Shown piece by piece: positions 33,434 to 41,150 of a stretch of DNA of 64,000 nt (the first letter of the stretch is position 1; every line of letters begins with the position of its first letter). The notes under the pieces are model-generated. The model did no database searches. It worked only from the letters and a program-made list of their open reading frames with translations, and was not told the origin of the DNA. The stretch lies in NCBI GenBank assembly GCA_963717515.1, contig OY970338.1, positions 124,001-188,000 of the forward strand. The letters run 5' to 3'. The stretch comes from CAYXZQ01 sp963717515. Its GTDB lineage: Archaea > Nanobdellota > Nanobdellia > Woesearchaeales > DSVV01. Made by a program: the position numbers and the translations under genes.

Positions 33434-33473
33434 GGTTTTGCGATGGTGCAAACCCGGTCTATGAATCCCGGTT
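33434..33473 (-). promoter_or_regulatory. Two overlapping, mutually exclusive hairpins after the leader peptide
   Basis: Hairpin 1 (33473-33451): AACCGG pairs with CCGGGTT (one bulged G), loop of about 10 nt. Its 5' arm begins in the stop codon of the leader ORF. Hairpin 2 (33454-33434): GGTTTGC pairs with GCAAAACC (one bulge), loop of 6. The 3' arm of hairpin 1 and the 5' arm of hairpin 2 share GGTT, so only one can form fully. No U tract follows hairpin 2, unlike a bacterial terminator. Pairing was found by eye, without energy calculation. Confidence 0.5.
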
Positions 33474-33535
33474 CACCAAAAATAATAATAAAAGAAGCTA
33501 GAGCTGAAGCTGGCTGAAGAATCATTTTTCATCAT
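33473..33535 (-). CDS. Aromatic-rich leader peptide of the DAHP synthase gene
   Basis: Twenty codons plus TGA. After a Ser-rich start the peptide ends in F-S-S-S-F-F-Y-Y-Y-F-W-stop: four Phe, three Tyr and one Trp in the last eleven positions, just before the gene for the first enzyme of aromatic amino-acid synthesis. The predicted transcript start lies about 15 nt before the ATG at 33535 (a second ATG follows directly). In bacteria, leader peptides such as PheL and TrpL sense charged tRNA by ribosome stalling at such codons. The aromatic codons themselves make a U-rich stretch (UUC UUU UAU UAU UAU UUU UGG). Confidence 0.65.
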   Translation of the reverse strand: MMKNDSSASFSSSFFYYYFW

Positions 33536-33570
33536 ACCAGCTTGTATCATTGACATTGATTTCTAAGAAC

Positions 33571-33590
33571 TTATACTTAAAAGTTTCGGT
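33571..33590 (-). promoter_or_regulatory. BRE/TATA promoter of the aroG transcript
   Basis: ACCGAAACTTTTAAGTATAA on the minus strand has the CGAAA BRE followed by an AT-rich box. It abuts the 3' end of the HAD gene, so aroG is transcribed separately with the leader. Confidence 0.5.
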
Positions 33591-33593
33591 TTT

Positions 33594-34202
33594 CTACTGA
33601 CTGATTGCAATCCCCAGCCTCTTCAGTTCCCTTCTAAGCATCAGAGAATCAGTGAATCTTATGGTATTCTTTATGCCAGCCTTCTCTGCAGCCCGAAGAT
33701 AGGATTCTGTGTCGTCGACAAAGACGCACTCTCCCGGCACGAGCCCCTCCTTGTTGAGCACTCTCCTGTATATCTCGGGCTCTGTCTTCTCGATCCCCTC
33801 AAAACATGTTGCGTATATCGCATCGAACAGCTTCTCTAGGCTGAATTTCTCAAGCTTTGCAGCGAGGAAGTCCCTGCCATCGCCTGCAAGCAGTATCACC
33901 CTGAACCTGCCCTTAAGTTCCCTGAGCACCTCTTCCATCCCCTTGACTGGAAGTATCTCCTTCTTGAAGAGATGCTTTGCGACAGGAAGGAGCCTCTCGC
34001 TAAGTCCAAGGTCTGCAAGCACCCTGGAGAAATACTCATCTATCCCTATCTTGCCCACATTATGCTCTGGGTGGTATTTCCTGGCGATAACCCAGAACTC
34101 GTCCCTTCCGACTCCCAGCATGTCCCTGTACTCATTGTCGAGCCTTGATTCCCTGTATGAGACGATGACATGGTTGAGGTCGAAAATTATGGCTTTTATC
34201 AT
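33594..34202 (-). CDS. HAD-superfamily hydrolase
   Basis: 202 residues. Motif I IIFDLNHVIV (nucleophile Asp; the position two later is Asn, as in YihX-like members with D-L-G-N-V), helical cap, motif II in VILLAGDGRD, motif III Lys in GIEKTEPEIY, and motif IV CVFVDDTESYL. Likely a small-molecule phosphatase, substrate unknown. ATG 34202 is preferred over the TTG 30 nt upstream because AGGATGAT lies just before it and TATA (TTTAAATAATG) sits about 40 nt upstream at the end of dus. Confidence 0.85.
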   Translation of the reverse strand: MIKAIIFDLNHVIVSYRESRLDNEYRDMLGVGRDEFWVIARKYHPEHNVGKIGIDEYFSRVLADLGLSERLLPVAKHLFKKEILPVKGMEEVLRELKGRFRVILLAGDGRDFLAAKLEKFSLEKLFDAIYATCFEGIEKTEPEIYRRVLNKEGLVPGECVFVDDTESYLRAAEKAGIKNTIRFTDSLMLRRELKRLGIAISQ

Positions 34203-34244
34203 CTTGCAATCATCCTGCCCCTGCGCGTTCAATATCCTGTTGCA

Positions 34245-35189
34245 TTATTTAAACATTGCTTTTAAGCTCTCAATATCCTGCATCGCTGACATGCTTTTCC
34301 TGGCCATCGCCCCGAGCCCTGCTCTCTTCGCAAACCAGAGTGCATGGGTTCGCAATTCATTGAATGATTTGCTATTGTCATATCTTTGATAATATTGCAA
34401 GAACTTCAGGAACATCTCCTTGCCATCTGGAACTTTAATCTCATCATCATGCAGCCTGTTATTGCACCTTGTGAAGAATCCAGGGTCGCCCATGGCCCTC
34501 CTCCCAATCATGACAAAATCACAGCCGGTCCTGTTTTTCATCTCGACTGCCTTTGCTGCGTTTCTCACATCCCCATTGCCGATTACAGGAATGGATAGCT
34601 TCTCTTTGATATGCCTTAATATCTCCCAGTTGGCCTGTCCCCTGAATTTCTGCTCGACAGTCCTGCCATGGATGCTTATGGCAGCCACTCCCATCTTCTC
34701 AAGCCCCTGGGCGACACTGACGCCGTTTATGCTCTGGCTGTCCCATCCGATGCGAATCTTTGCAGATACAGGAGTCTTGACTTCTTCAGCTATCGGCCTG
34801 ACAAGCTCATCGATCTTCTCAGGATGATGTGAATAATACCCCCCGCACCTGGCCTCTATCATGTTCTTGTCAGGGCAGGATAGATTTATGTCTATCATGT
34901 CAGCCTTCTTCTCGAAGATCCTGGCTGATTCTATCATCCTTGCAGGGTCATTGCCTATTAGCTGGAGGGCTACGGGTCTCTCCTCTGGGAGGATGTTCAC
35001 GAAATCAAGAACAGCATTCCTTCCATCCTTCTCAAGCTTGTGCGTGAGGAAGTCGCAGTGGTACATCTGTGTGAATACCATGCCTGCCCCTGCCTCCCTG
35101 CACATGAGCCTGAATGCTGTGCAGTTGACCCCTGCCATCGGGGCGAGGATGAGCGGACTGTCTATCCGGATATCGTCTATTTTCAGCAT
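34245..35189 (-). CDS. dus: tRNA-dihydrouridine synthase
   Basis: 314 residues, FMN-dependent TIM barrel reducing uridines in tRNA loops. Signatures: LAPMAGVNCTAFR at the N-terminus, QLIGNDP, DINLSCPDKNM (the Cys-Pro corresponding to the family's catalytic loop), AKIRIGWD, SIHGRTVEQKF, VIGNGDV and DFVMIGRRAMGDP (phosphate-binding). A shortened helical C-terminal domain follows. TATA (TTTTTATATC) lies between it and ppsA upstream. Confidence 0.92.
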   Translation of the reverse strand: MLKIDDIRIDSPLILAPMAGVNCTAFRLMCREAGAGMVFTQMYHCDFLTHKLEKDGRNAVLDFVNILPEERPVALQLIGNDPARMIESARIFEKKADMIDINLSCPDKNMIEARCGGYYSHHPEKIDELVRPIAEEVKTPVSAKIRIGWDSQSINGVSVAQGLEKMGVAAISIHGRTVEQKFRGQANWEILRHIKEKLSIPVIGNGDVRNAAKAVEMKNRTGCDFVMIGRRAMGDPGFFTRCNNRLHDDEIKVPDGKEMFLKFLQYYQRYDNSKSFNELRTHALWFAKRAGLGAMARKSMSAMQDIESLKAMFK

Positions 35190-35221
35190 ATTGATTAAAG
35201 AAAATTATAAGATATAAAAAC

Positions 35222-37645
35222 TTATTCAGGGCTGATGCCGAGTTTCTTCTCAAGCTCTGCGATTGCCAGGGTCGTCTTTATCACAGTGTCCGGGTTCAGG
35301 CTCATGGTCTGTATCCCGCACTGGACAACGAATTCTGCGAACTCGATATAATCAGACGGTGCCTGGCCGCATATGCCGATGTATTTCCCCTTCCTGTTCG
35401 CAACCTCGATGACCTGCTTGACAAGCCTCTTCACAGCCTCGTTCCTCTCGTCATATATGTGGGCGACAAGCTCAGAGTCGCGGTCCACGCCCAGGGTAAG
35501 CTGGGTAAGGTCATTTGTCCCGATGGAGAATCCATCGAACACATCCAGAAACTCATCAGCAAGTATGACATTCGACGGGATTTCGCACATGCCGATAACC
35601 TGCAGGCCATTCTCTCCCTGACGGAGGCCGAATCCTGCCATTGTCTCAATCACCTTCTTTGCCTCATCGACAGTCCTCGGGAACGGTATCATCACCTGGA
35701 CATTAGTCAGCCCGAAATCGTTGCGTGCCTTTAGCATGGCCCTGCATTCAAGGCCGAATGCCTCTTTGTAGTCGTCACTGTAGTACCTGCTCGCCCCTCT
35801 CCAGCCTATCATCGGGTTGTCTTCCTTCGGCTCGAACTGATCCCCTCCTATCAGGTTTGCATACTCATTGCTCTTGAAGTCAGAGAGCCTGACAATCACC
35901 TTCTTAGGATAGAATGCAGCACCGATGAGACCGATGCCCTCTGCAAGCTTGTCAGTGAAGAATTTTGCCTTGTCCTCGTAGCCATACGTGAGGTCATCAA
36001 TCTTCTTCCTGACTGCTTCATCCTTGACAGAATCGAAATGCAGGAGCGCTTTCGGATGGATCTTTATCCATGAATTGATTATGAACTCCTCCCTTGCAAG
36101 ACCTACCCCTTCGTTCGGGATGAAGCTCTGCTCGAACGCCTGCTCAGGCGAGCCGATGTTCATCATTATCTTTGTCTTTGTCTTAGGCAGGCCTGAGAGG
36201 TCTGTCTCGACAATCTCGAAATCAACCTTCCCGTCATAGACATACCCTTCTGCACCCTGGGAACAGTCGATTGTCACCTCTTTTCCCGGCTTAATCTTCT
36301 CAGTCCCGACCATCGTGCCAACGACGCATGGTATCCCGAGCTCTCTTGAGATTATTGCTGCATGGCATGTCCTTCCTCCCCTGTTGGTCACTATTGCAGA
36401 TGCGATCTTCATGATGGGCTCCCAGTCAGGGTCTGTCATCTCAGTGACAAGCACCTGGCCTTTCCTGAAATTGTGGATGTCATGCACGTCCCTCAGGACA
36501 TTGGCCTCGCCCTGGCCAATCCTTTCGCCTACTGACTTTCCGACGATTATGATATCACCCTTTCCCCTGAGCTCGTATTTTTTGAGCTTGGTCATGTCCT
36601 TCTGGCTGTGGACAGTCTCAGGACGGGCCTGGACAATGAATAGCTTGCCTGTGGTTCCGTCCTTTGCCCATTCCATGTCCATTGGCTTGAACTTGCCTGC
36701 CTTCCCTGAATAATGATCCTCGATTATCGCTGCCCATCCTGCGAGAGTCAGCACATCATCGTCGCTTATGCAGAACATCTTCCTGTCCTGGGGGCTGACA
36801 TTGACATTCTTTGTGGGGGCATTGCCGTCGAAATTGTAAATGAGCTTTTTTGCCTTCGACCCTATTGTCCTTGAAATTATCGGCCTGTGGCCCTGTTTCA
36901 ATGTTGGCTTGAACACATAGAACTCGTCAGGGTTGACAGCTCCCTGGACTATGTTCTCGCCAAGTCCATAGCTTGCTGTGACAAAGATTGCATCCCTGAA
37001 CCCTGATTCAGTGTCTATTGAGAACATCACCCCTGAGCAGGCTAGGTCGCTCCTGACCATCTTCTGAACACCTATAGAGAGGCCGATGGAGAAATGGTCG
37101 AAGCCCTTGTCCACCCTGTAGCTTATCGCCCTGTTGGTGAAGAGGGAGGCGAAGCATTTCTTGCAAGCGTCGATGAGCGCCAGGGGGCCGGTTATGTTTA
37201 GATAAGTCTCCTGCTGGCCTGCAAAGCTTGCGTCAGGCAGGTCTTCTGCTGTTGCGCTGCTCCTTACAGCGACATCGACATCACGTCCGTCATTGTATTG
37301 GCTGCAGAGGCTTGTGTACGCCTCAATTATCTTCTCTTTTAGGTCCTGGGGAAACTCAGCCTCGAGTATTATCTTCCTGACCTTAAGGCCCCTCTCTGCG
37401 AGATTCTTCATGTCCCGGGTATCAAGGTCGCTCAGTGCTTCCTTTATCCTGTCCCTGATGCCTGCCTTGTCCAGGAGATGATAGTAAGCAAATGCTGTGA
37501 CTGCAAAGCCGTTCGGGATGCTCACCCCTTTCTGGGTGAGGTTCCTGTACATCTCTCCCAGGGAAGCGTTCTTGCCACCTACAAGGGGGACATCCTCAAT
37601 GCCCAGCTGGTCAAACCATAGAATGAATTCATTTTTCTTGTCCAC
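35222..37645 (-). CDS. ppsA: Phosphoenolpyruvate synthase
   Basis: Makes PEP from pyruvate and ATP (AMP and phosphate released), feeding gluconeogenesis through enolase, PGK and GAPDH and supplying DAHP synthase. About 807 residues: N-terminal ATP-grasp domain (LVGGKNASLGEM; VAVRSSATAEDLPDASFAGQQET), swivelling phosphohistidine domain GGRTCHAAIISRELGIPCVVG, and PEP-binding barrel (GIGLIGAAFYPK; VMIPFPRT; FSIGTNDLTQLTLGVDRD; CGQAPSD). An ATG 42 nt upstream (37687) lies only about 10 nt from the TATA TTATTTAAATTATG, so GTG at 37645, preceded by GAGGCGAGAT, is the likelier start. Confidence 0.95.
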   Translation of the reverse strand: MDKKNEFILWFDQLGIEDVPLVGGKNASLGEMYRNLTQKGVSIPNGFAVTAFAYYHLLDKAGIRDRIKEALSDLDTRDMKNLAERGLKVRKIILEAEFPQDLKEKIIEAYTSLCSQYNDGRDVDVAVRSSATAEDLPDASFAGQQETYLNITGPLALIDACKKCFASLFTNRAISYRVDKGFDHFSIGLSIGVQKMVRSDLACSGVMFSIDTESGFRDAIFVTASYGLGENIVQGAVNPDEFYVFKPTLKQGHRPIISRTIGSKAKKLIYNFDGNAPTKNVNVSPQDRKMFCISDDDVLTLAGWAAIIEDHYSGKAGKFKPMDMEWAKDGTTGKLFIVQARPETVHSQKDMTKLKKYELRGKGDIIIVGKSVGERIGQGEANVLRDVHDIHNFRKGQVLVTEMTDPDWEPIMKIASAIVTNRGGRTCHAAIISRELGIPCVVGTMVGTEKIKPGKEVTIDCSQGAEGYVYDGKVDFEIVETDLSGLPKTKTKIMMNIGSPEQAFEQSFIPNEGVGLAREEFIINSWIKIHPKALLHFDSVKDEAVRKKIDDLTYGYEDKAKFFTDKLAEGIGLIGAAFYPKKVIVRLSDFKSNEYANLIGGDQFEPKEDNPMIGWRGASRYYSDDYKEAFGLECRAMLKARNDFGLTNVQVMIPFPRTVDEAKKVIETMAGFGLRQGENGLQVIGMCEIPSNVILADEFLDVFDGFSIGTNDLTQLTLGVDRDSELVAHIYDERNEAVKRLVKQVIEVANRKGKYIGICGQAPSDYIEFAEFVVQCGIQTMSLNPDTVIKTTLAIAELEKKLGISPE

Positions 37646-37727
37646 TTTATCTCGCCTCTTTTTGATATTGATACGACCTGTCGTCATAATTTAAATAATT
37701 TTGGTATCATTGGAGAATGAAAAAAAA

Positions 37728-38801
37728 TCAGACCTTGACCATCATCCTTTTTGTGGAAGGCTCTATCTGCCATAGGACGCTTCTTGAGCCTTTCTGCGTC
37801 CCGGCAGACAGGATCGCTTCTTTCTCCCTCAGACCTGCAAGAAGCCTTGATGCAGAGCTTGCAGAGACCTTGAGCCTTGCCGCTATCTGGACTGTGGTCT
37901 TTGGCGATGATTTCATGTATCTTAGGACCTTTCGCTCAGCTGGGGCAAACATGCTCTCGAACCTGTCAGGCGTGTCCCTTGTGATGCTTGAGATGACGGA
38001 TTTCCTGTCATCCAGGTGGGAGAACCCCTCGACATAAACCTTGTCAAGCCCGAGTATCTCTTTTGCCCCATGGTATGATACTGTATAGCTTTTCACAAGC
38101 ATGGGGTTCTTGTCGCCGAACTTGTTGTGGTGGAAATCGAAAATCTCGTCAGCGTATTCGAGCAGCCTTCTCGGGTTTCCGCCTGAGCATCTGACGATGA
38201 ATGCCAGGGCGTCATCGCTTAGCTTGTCTGCATAAATGAGCTTCCTGCTCTTCCTGAGCCTCCTGCGGATTATCTCTTTTAGCTCATCCTCGTCAAGGGT
38301 CCTGAGCTGCACTATCCTTGAACCCAGCCTCTCCTTGAACGATGGCGTGATGTTCTTGAGGTGCCTGCTTATCTGGGATATGATTATCGACTTTATCTTC
38401 TTGTCATTAGGGTTCTCCCATTTAGCCCTGGCCTCAAGCACGATGTTGGGGTCTGTCGCCTGGAACTCGTCGATTATAAGCACAGGCTTTCTCCTAGGCG
38501 AGTTACGCAAAAAAAGCCTGTCAAAGAAATTCCTGCTGCTCCTTAGCTCCTCCTCGAGATTGAAGCTTTCAGGCAGGTCATGTGCATCCAGATAGACGAA
38601 ATTATGCCCTTTCATCTCCTGCTGGAGCTTCATCAGAAGAGATGTCTTGCCTGAGCCTGTGAGGCCGTTCAGGAAGCATATCTCCTCTTTGTTGATATGG
38701 TTCCTTAGGAGTGCCTCTTCCTTCTCGAGCCCTACAAGGCCTGTATTCGGCCTTACGTCAAGAGGATTAGAACTGAATTTCAGCTTTTCATACCAAGTCA
38801 T
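37728..38801 (-). CDS. AAA-type ATPase with C-terminal winged helix
   Basis: 357 residues. Walker A GLTGSGKTSLL (near residue 46), Walker B VLIIDEFQ (near 109), then sensor and arginine-finger region, lid helices (DDALAFIVRCSGGNPRRLL, the CSGGNPR sensor-2 motif) and a winged helix near 295-345 (KTTVQIAARLKVSASSASRL). The layout resembles archaeal Orc1/Cdc6 and related STAND-like ATPases, but the sequence is too divergent to call an origin-binding protein. N-terminal YEKLKFSSNPLDV is typical of archaeal AAA proteins with an N-terminal clamp. It could be a DNA-binding switch ATPase. Confidence 0.75.
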   Translation of the reverse strand: MTWYEKLKFSSNPLDVRPNTGLVGLEKEEALLRNHINKEEICFLNGLTGSGKTSLLMKLQQEMKGHNFVYLDAHDLPESFNLEEELRSSRNFFDRLFLRNSPRRKPVLIIDEFQATDPNIVLEARAKWENPNDKKIKSIIISQISRHLKNITPSFKERLGSRIVQLRTLDEDELKEIIRRRLRKSRKLIYADKLSDDALAFIVRCSGGNPRRLLEYADEIFDFHHNKFGDKNPMLVKSYTVSYHGAKEILGLDKVYVEGFSHLDDRKSVISSITRDTPDRFESMFAPAERKVLRYMKSSPKTTVQIAARLKVSASSASRLLAGLREKEAILSAGTQKGSRSVLWQIEPSTKRMMVKV

Positions 38802-38814
38802 GGTGACCTATTCA

Positions 38815-38845
38815 ACCTGTCCAAAAAAAATAGATAAAAAAAAAT
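38815..38845 (-). terminator. T-rich terminator after the DUF5679 gene
   Basis: On the minus strand directly after the stop the sequence contains nine T, then ATC TA, then eight T. Such T tracts end archaeal transcripts. The first tract may also supply the AT-rich promoter of the ATPase gene that begins at 38801. Confidence 0.45.
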
Positions 38846-38992
38846 TTATGCTTTTCCGAGGATCCTGAACACTTTTGTGCCGCATGTAGGGCATTCTCCT
38901 TTCATTGCCTTCATGCCGTTCTTCATGACAGTCTCTGTGCCGTTCTTGATCTCGACCTGTTTCTTGCATTTCATGCATCTTCCTTGTGCCAT
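38846..38992 (-). CDS. DUF5679-type small zinc-ribbon protein
   Basis: 48 residues: MAQGRCMKCKKQVEI...GECPTCGTKVFRILGKA, with CxxC pairs at both ends forming one zinc ribbon. Family DUF5679 is common in archaea and its function is unknown. ATG 38992 is chosen because AGGAGGTTGAT lies directly upstream. A BRE/TATA (CGAAAACCTTTATATATGA, 39097-39115) implies a leader of about 80 nt. Confidence 0.8.
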   Translation of the reverse strand: MAQGRCMKCKKQVEIKNGTETVMKNGMKAMKGECPTCGTKVFRILGKA

Positions 38993-39211
38993 ATTATCAA
39001 CCTCCTGATTTTCTTTTTGCGGGAAACCTTTCACTCCCCGAAATTTCTCTAATGACCCAATTTTTGAGCCTTATCCATTTTTTCAATATACTCATATATA
39101 AAGGTTTTCGTGAAATCAGTCTGTTATCAGGTGAAAACATGGTTTTTAGCCACTTGCAGGTAAATAAGAATAATGCATAAGTTTTTATGGAAAACTGCAA
39201 TATTGCGCAGC

Positions 39212-39580
39212 ATGGCGGGAAAAATCTTTGTTGTCCAGAAGCATTTTGCAAGGAGCCTTCACTGGGATTTCAGGCTCGAGCTTGACGGGGTGCTGAAGTC
39301 ATGGGCAGTGCCAAAAGAGCCGACCATGGAGCTGGAAGTAAGAAGGCTTGCAATCCAGGTCCAGGACCACGGAATGGAGCATGCCGGAATCGAAGGCAGG
39401 TTTATTGACAGCAAGGGAGGAGAGATCATTGTCCAGATATGGGACAGGGGGACTTACCGGCTAATCGACAGGAAAGACTACAAGCTTGTGTTCGAGCTCC
39501 ATGGAAAGAAGCTCAAGGGGGCATTCGTTCTTGTCCAGATGAAGGGCAGGCAGTGGCTTCTGTTTAAGAAGAAGGATTAA
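39212..39580 (+). CDS. LigD-type 3'-phosphoesterase domain protein, stand-alone
   Basis: 122 residues. FVVQKHFARSLHWDFRLELDG (His and Asp metal ligands), LKSWAVPKEPT, and a later H-x-x-E/Q pattern match the 3'-phosphoesterase (PE) domain that in bacteria is fused to DNA ligase D. Stand-alone archaeal PEs remove 3' phosphates or ribonucleotides from DNA ends during repair. No ligase or polymerase partner is adjacent, though polB lies 3 kb away. ATG 39212 (MAGKIFVV) matches the family start better than ATG 39173 upstream. Confidence 0.88.
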   Translation: MAGKIFVVQKHFARSLHWDFRLELDGVLKSWAVPKEPTMELEVRRLAIQVQDHGMEHAGIEGRFIDSKGGEIIVQIWDRGTYRLIDRKDYKLVFELHGKKLKGAFVLVQMKGRQWLLFKKKD

Positions 39581-39620
39581 ACATTTATATCAAATATAAT
39601 TTTCTGATCCAGGTGATAAT

Positions 39621-40325
39621 ATGGATGAACTGTATCTTGATGACTGTTATCTTAAGGAATTCGATGCCGTTGTGGAGTCTGTGAAGGACGGAAAGTTCGT
39701 GGTGCTTGACAGGACAGGGTTCTACCCCAATGCAGGAGGCCAGCCCAATGACACGGGAAAGCTCGTGCGCGAGAACGATGGCAAGGAGTTCCCTGTCGTG
39801 TTTGCAGGCAAGTTCGGAGGAATCGTGAGCCACGAGGTTTCAGAGCAGGGCCTTGAGAAGGGCGACAAGGTCAGGGGATATATCGACTGGGACAGGAGAT
39901 ACATCCATATGAGGATGCATACTGCTGCGCATATTCTATCCAGGGTGCTCTACATCGAGGCAGGGGCGCATACGTCAGGCAACCAGCTCGGCACAGACCA
40001 ATCACGCATAGATTTCACACTTGACACGCTTGACACTGACAAGGTCCAGGGCTGGATAGACAGGACAAATGAGATAATTGCAGAGAACCACCCGATAAAG
40101 ATTGAGGATATCTCACGCGAAGAGGCGATGAAGAAGTTCGACGGCCCCTCAAAGCACCTTATGGCAGACCTGCCAGTGCTCAGGGTGATAAACATAGAAG
40201 GCTTCGACATCCAGTCATGCGGAGGCACGCACCTGAAGAACACCGGGGAGATAGGGAAGCTCGAGCTTGTCAAGACTCAGAACAAGGGCAAGAACAACAG
40301 ACGGATATACTACAGTGTTGTTTAA
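39621..40325 (+). CDS. alaX: Alanyl-tRNA editing protein AlaX
   Basis: 234 residues. Hydrolyses mischarged Ser- or Gly-tRNA-Ala in trans. It contains the zinc-site motifs HTAAHIL (HxxxH) and SCGGTHL, preceded by a beta-barrel domain with GFYPNAGGQPNDTG, i.e. the AlaX-M organisation. AGGTGAT lies 7 nt before the ATG. The window also encodes AlaRS with its own editing domain. Confidence 0.93.
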   Translation: MDELYLDDCYLKEFDAVVESVKDGKFVVLDRTGFYPNAGGQPNDTGKLVRENDGKEFPVVFAGKFGGIVSHEVSEQGLEKGDKVRGYIDWDRRYIHMRMHTAAHILSRVLYIEAGAHTSGNQLGTDQSRIDFTLDTLDTDKVQGWIDRTNEIIAENHPIKIEDISREEAMKKFDGPSKHLMADLPVLRVINIEGFDIQSCGGTHLKNTGEIGKLELVKTQNKGKNNRRIYYSVV

Positions 40326-40744
40326 TAATGTCTTGTGGTTCTCTTTAGTTTGACTCTTTCACCTGCTTCATCAAATGATATTATAAACTTGCTGAAAAAT
40401 CCAACTCTTCCTAGTAAAACTGGAAAATCAAACTTTCCCAGTATCACTTTGACAGGAATCTGAAAACTATATCTCTCATGTCCTTTGGAAACCGTGATTC
40501 TCATTCTAGTTTCAACAGAATCAACCTTCCCGCCGATTCCAAATGATGGTGTGGTTTTTCCTTTCAGATCAAGACCTATAATCTCTGCAATATCTCTTGG
40601 AATTGCTGAGATATCTGCACCGGAATCCAACAAAGCTATTGTCTCGATGCTCTCCTTTCCTTTGAGGACTACAGGGATTGATGGAGTCTTTACTTCTGTT
40701 CCATCAGGTCTATTGACTGTCTTATAACGAAAAGTGATTGTCAT
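40322..40744 (-). CDS. Retropepsin-like aspartic protease
   Basis: 140 residues with IALLDSGADISAIP, the D-S/T-G-A catalytic loop of single-domain retroviral-type aspartic proteases that work as dimers, and a later hydrophobic-hydrophobic-G motif (FPVLLGRVGFF), as in RVP-like families. No membrane segment. Eight bases separate it from the DUF5678 gene upstream, which suggests an operon. The 3' end overlaps alaX by 4 bp. Confidence 0.8.
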   Translation of the reverse strand: MTITFRYKTVNRPDGTEVKTPSIPVVLKGKESIETIALLDSGADISAIPRDIAEIIGLDLKGKTTPSFGIGGKVDSVETRMRITVSKGHERYSFQIPVKVILGKFDFPVLLGRVGFFSKFIISFDEAGERVKLKRTTRHY

Positions 40745-40752
40745 TTTCAGAA

Positions 40753-40947
40753 CTAAAATATCATTGTCTGTTTTTCAGGGACTCTTGTAATCAACGGACG
40801 TTTCGTTGGGCATTTTTCTTTTGCTTCCTTATAAACCTGTTTTACATCCCTACCATGCGAAACAATCTCCTGATTACAGATAGCTATCCATTTACCAATA
40901 TAAGGGTCAACATTTGCCTTCATATAAAACTGGTAGTTTTTGTCCAT
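40753..40947 (-). CDS. DUF5678-like small protein
   Basis: 64 residues from ATG 40947. WIAICNQEIVSHGRDVKQVYKEAKEKCPTKRPLITRVPEK matches the short DUF5678 pattern (W-x-A..., G-x-x-x-x-x-V-x-x-x-A). An upstream in-frame ATG at 40986 is before the TATA (TTTATAAAAAATAAG, about 40966-40980) and is therefore unlikely. Such genes often precede retropepsin-like genes in archaea and bacteria, suggesting a functional pair, possibly toxin-antitoxin-like or substrate-protease. Confidence 0.65.
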   Translation of the reverse strand: MDKNYQFYMKANVDPYIGKWIAICNQEIVSHGRDVKQVYKEAKEKCPTKRPLITRVPEKQTMIF

Positions 40948-41150
40948 GATGCAAAGTAAGGTCTTATTTTTTATAAATTTTTCCAATAGATTTCCGGAAA
41001 ATCATGAAACAGGTCTTTGCTTGGGATGACTGCAGGGCATGTGAAATGCTCGCAGAATCATGACATCATGACATAATATTTATATAGTCCATGCGTTTTA
41101 TTTTTTTGAAAAAAGGGGAATTCTCAGAAAAAGATAGAAGGTGATGCCAC

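Larger units (their letters stand above)
33348..33550 (-). promoter_or_regulatory. Long 5' leader of the DAHP synthase gene, probable attenuator
   Basis: The promoter (ACCGAAACTTTTAAGTATAA, 33571-33590) predicts a transcript start near 33550, about 200 nt before the aroG ATG; most other genes here have leaders under 30 nt. The leader holds, in order, a 20-codon ORF rich in Phe/Tyr/Trp, hairpin 1 (33451-33473), hairpin 2 (33434-33454, sharing 4 nt with hairpin 1), about 75 nt without clear structure, and the ribosome binding site of aroG. Confidence 0.6.

Noticed and set aside
33421..33480. tRNA-like 3' end (GGTTCACCA) near 33471
   Set aside because: No acceptor stem partner, anticodon arm or D arm can be fitted in the flanking sequence. 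The bases belong to hairpin 1 of the aroG leader on the other strand.
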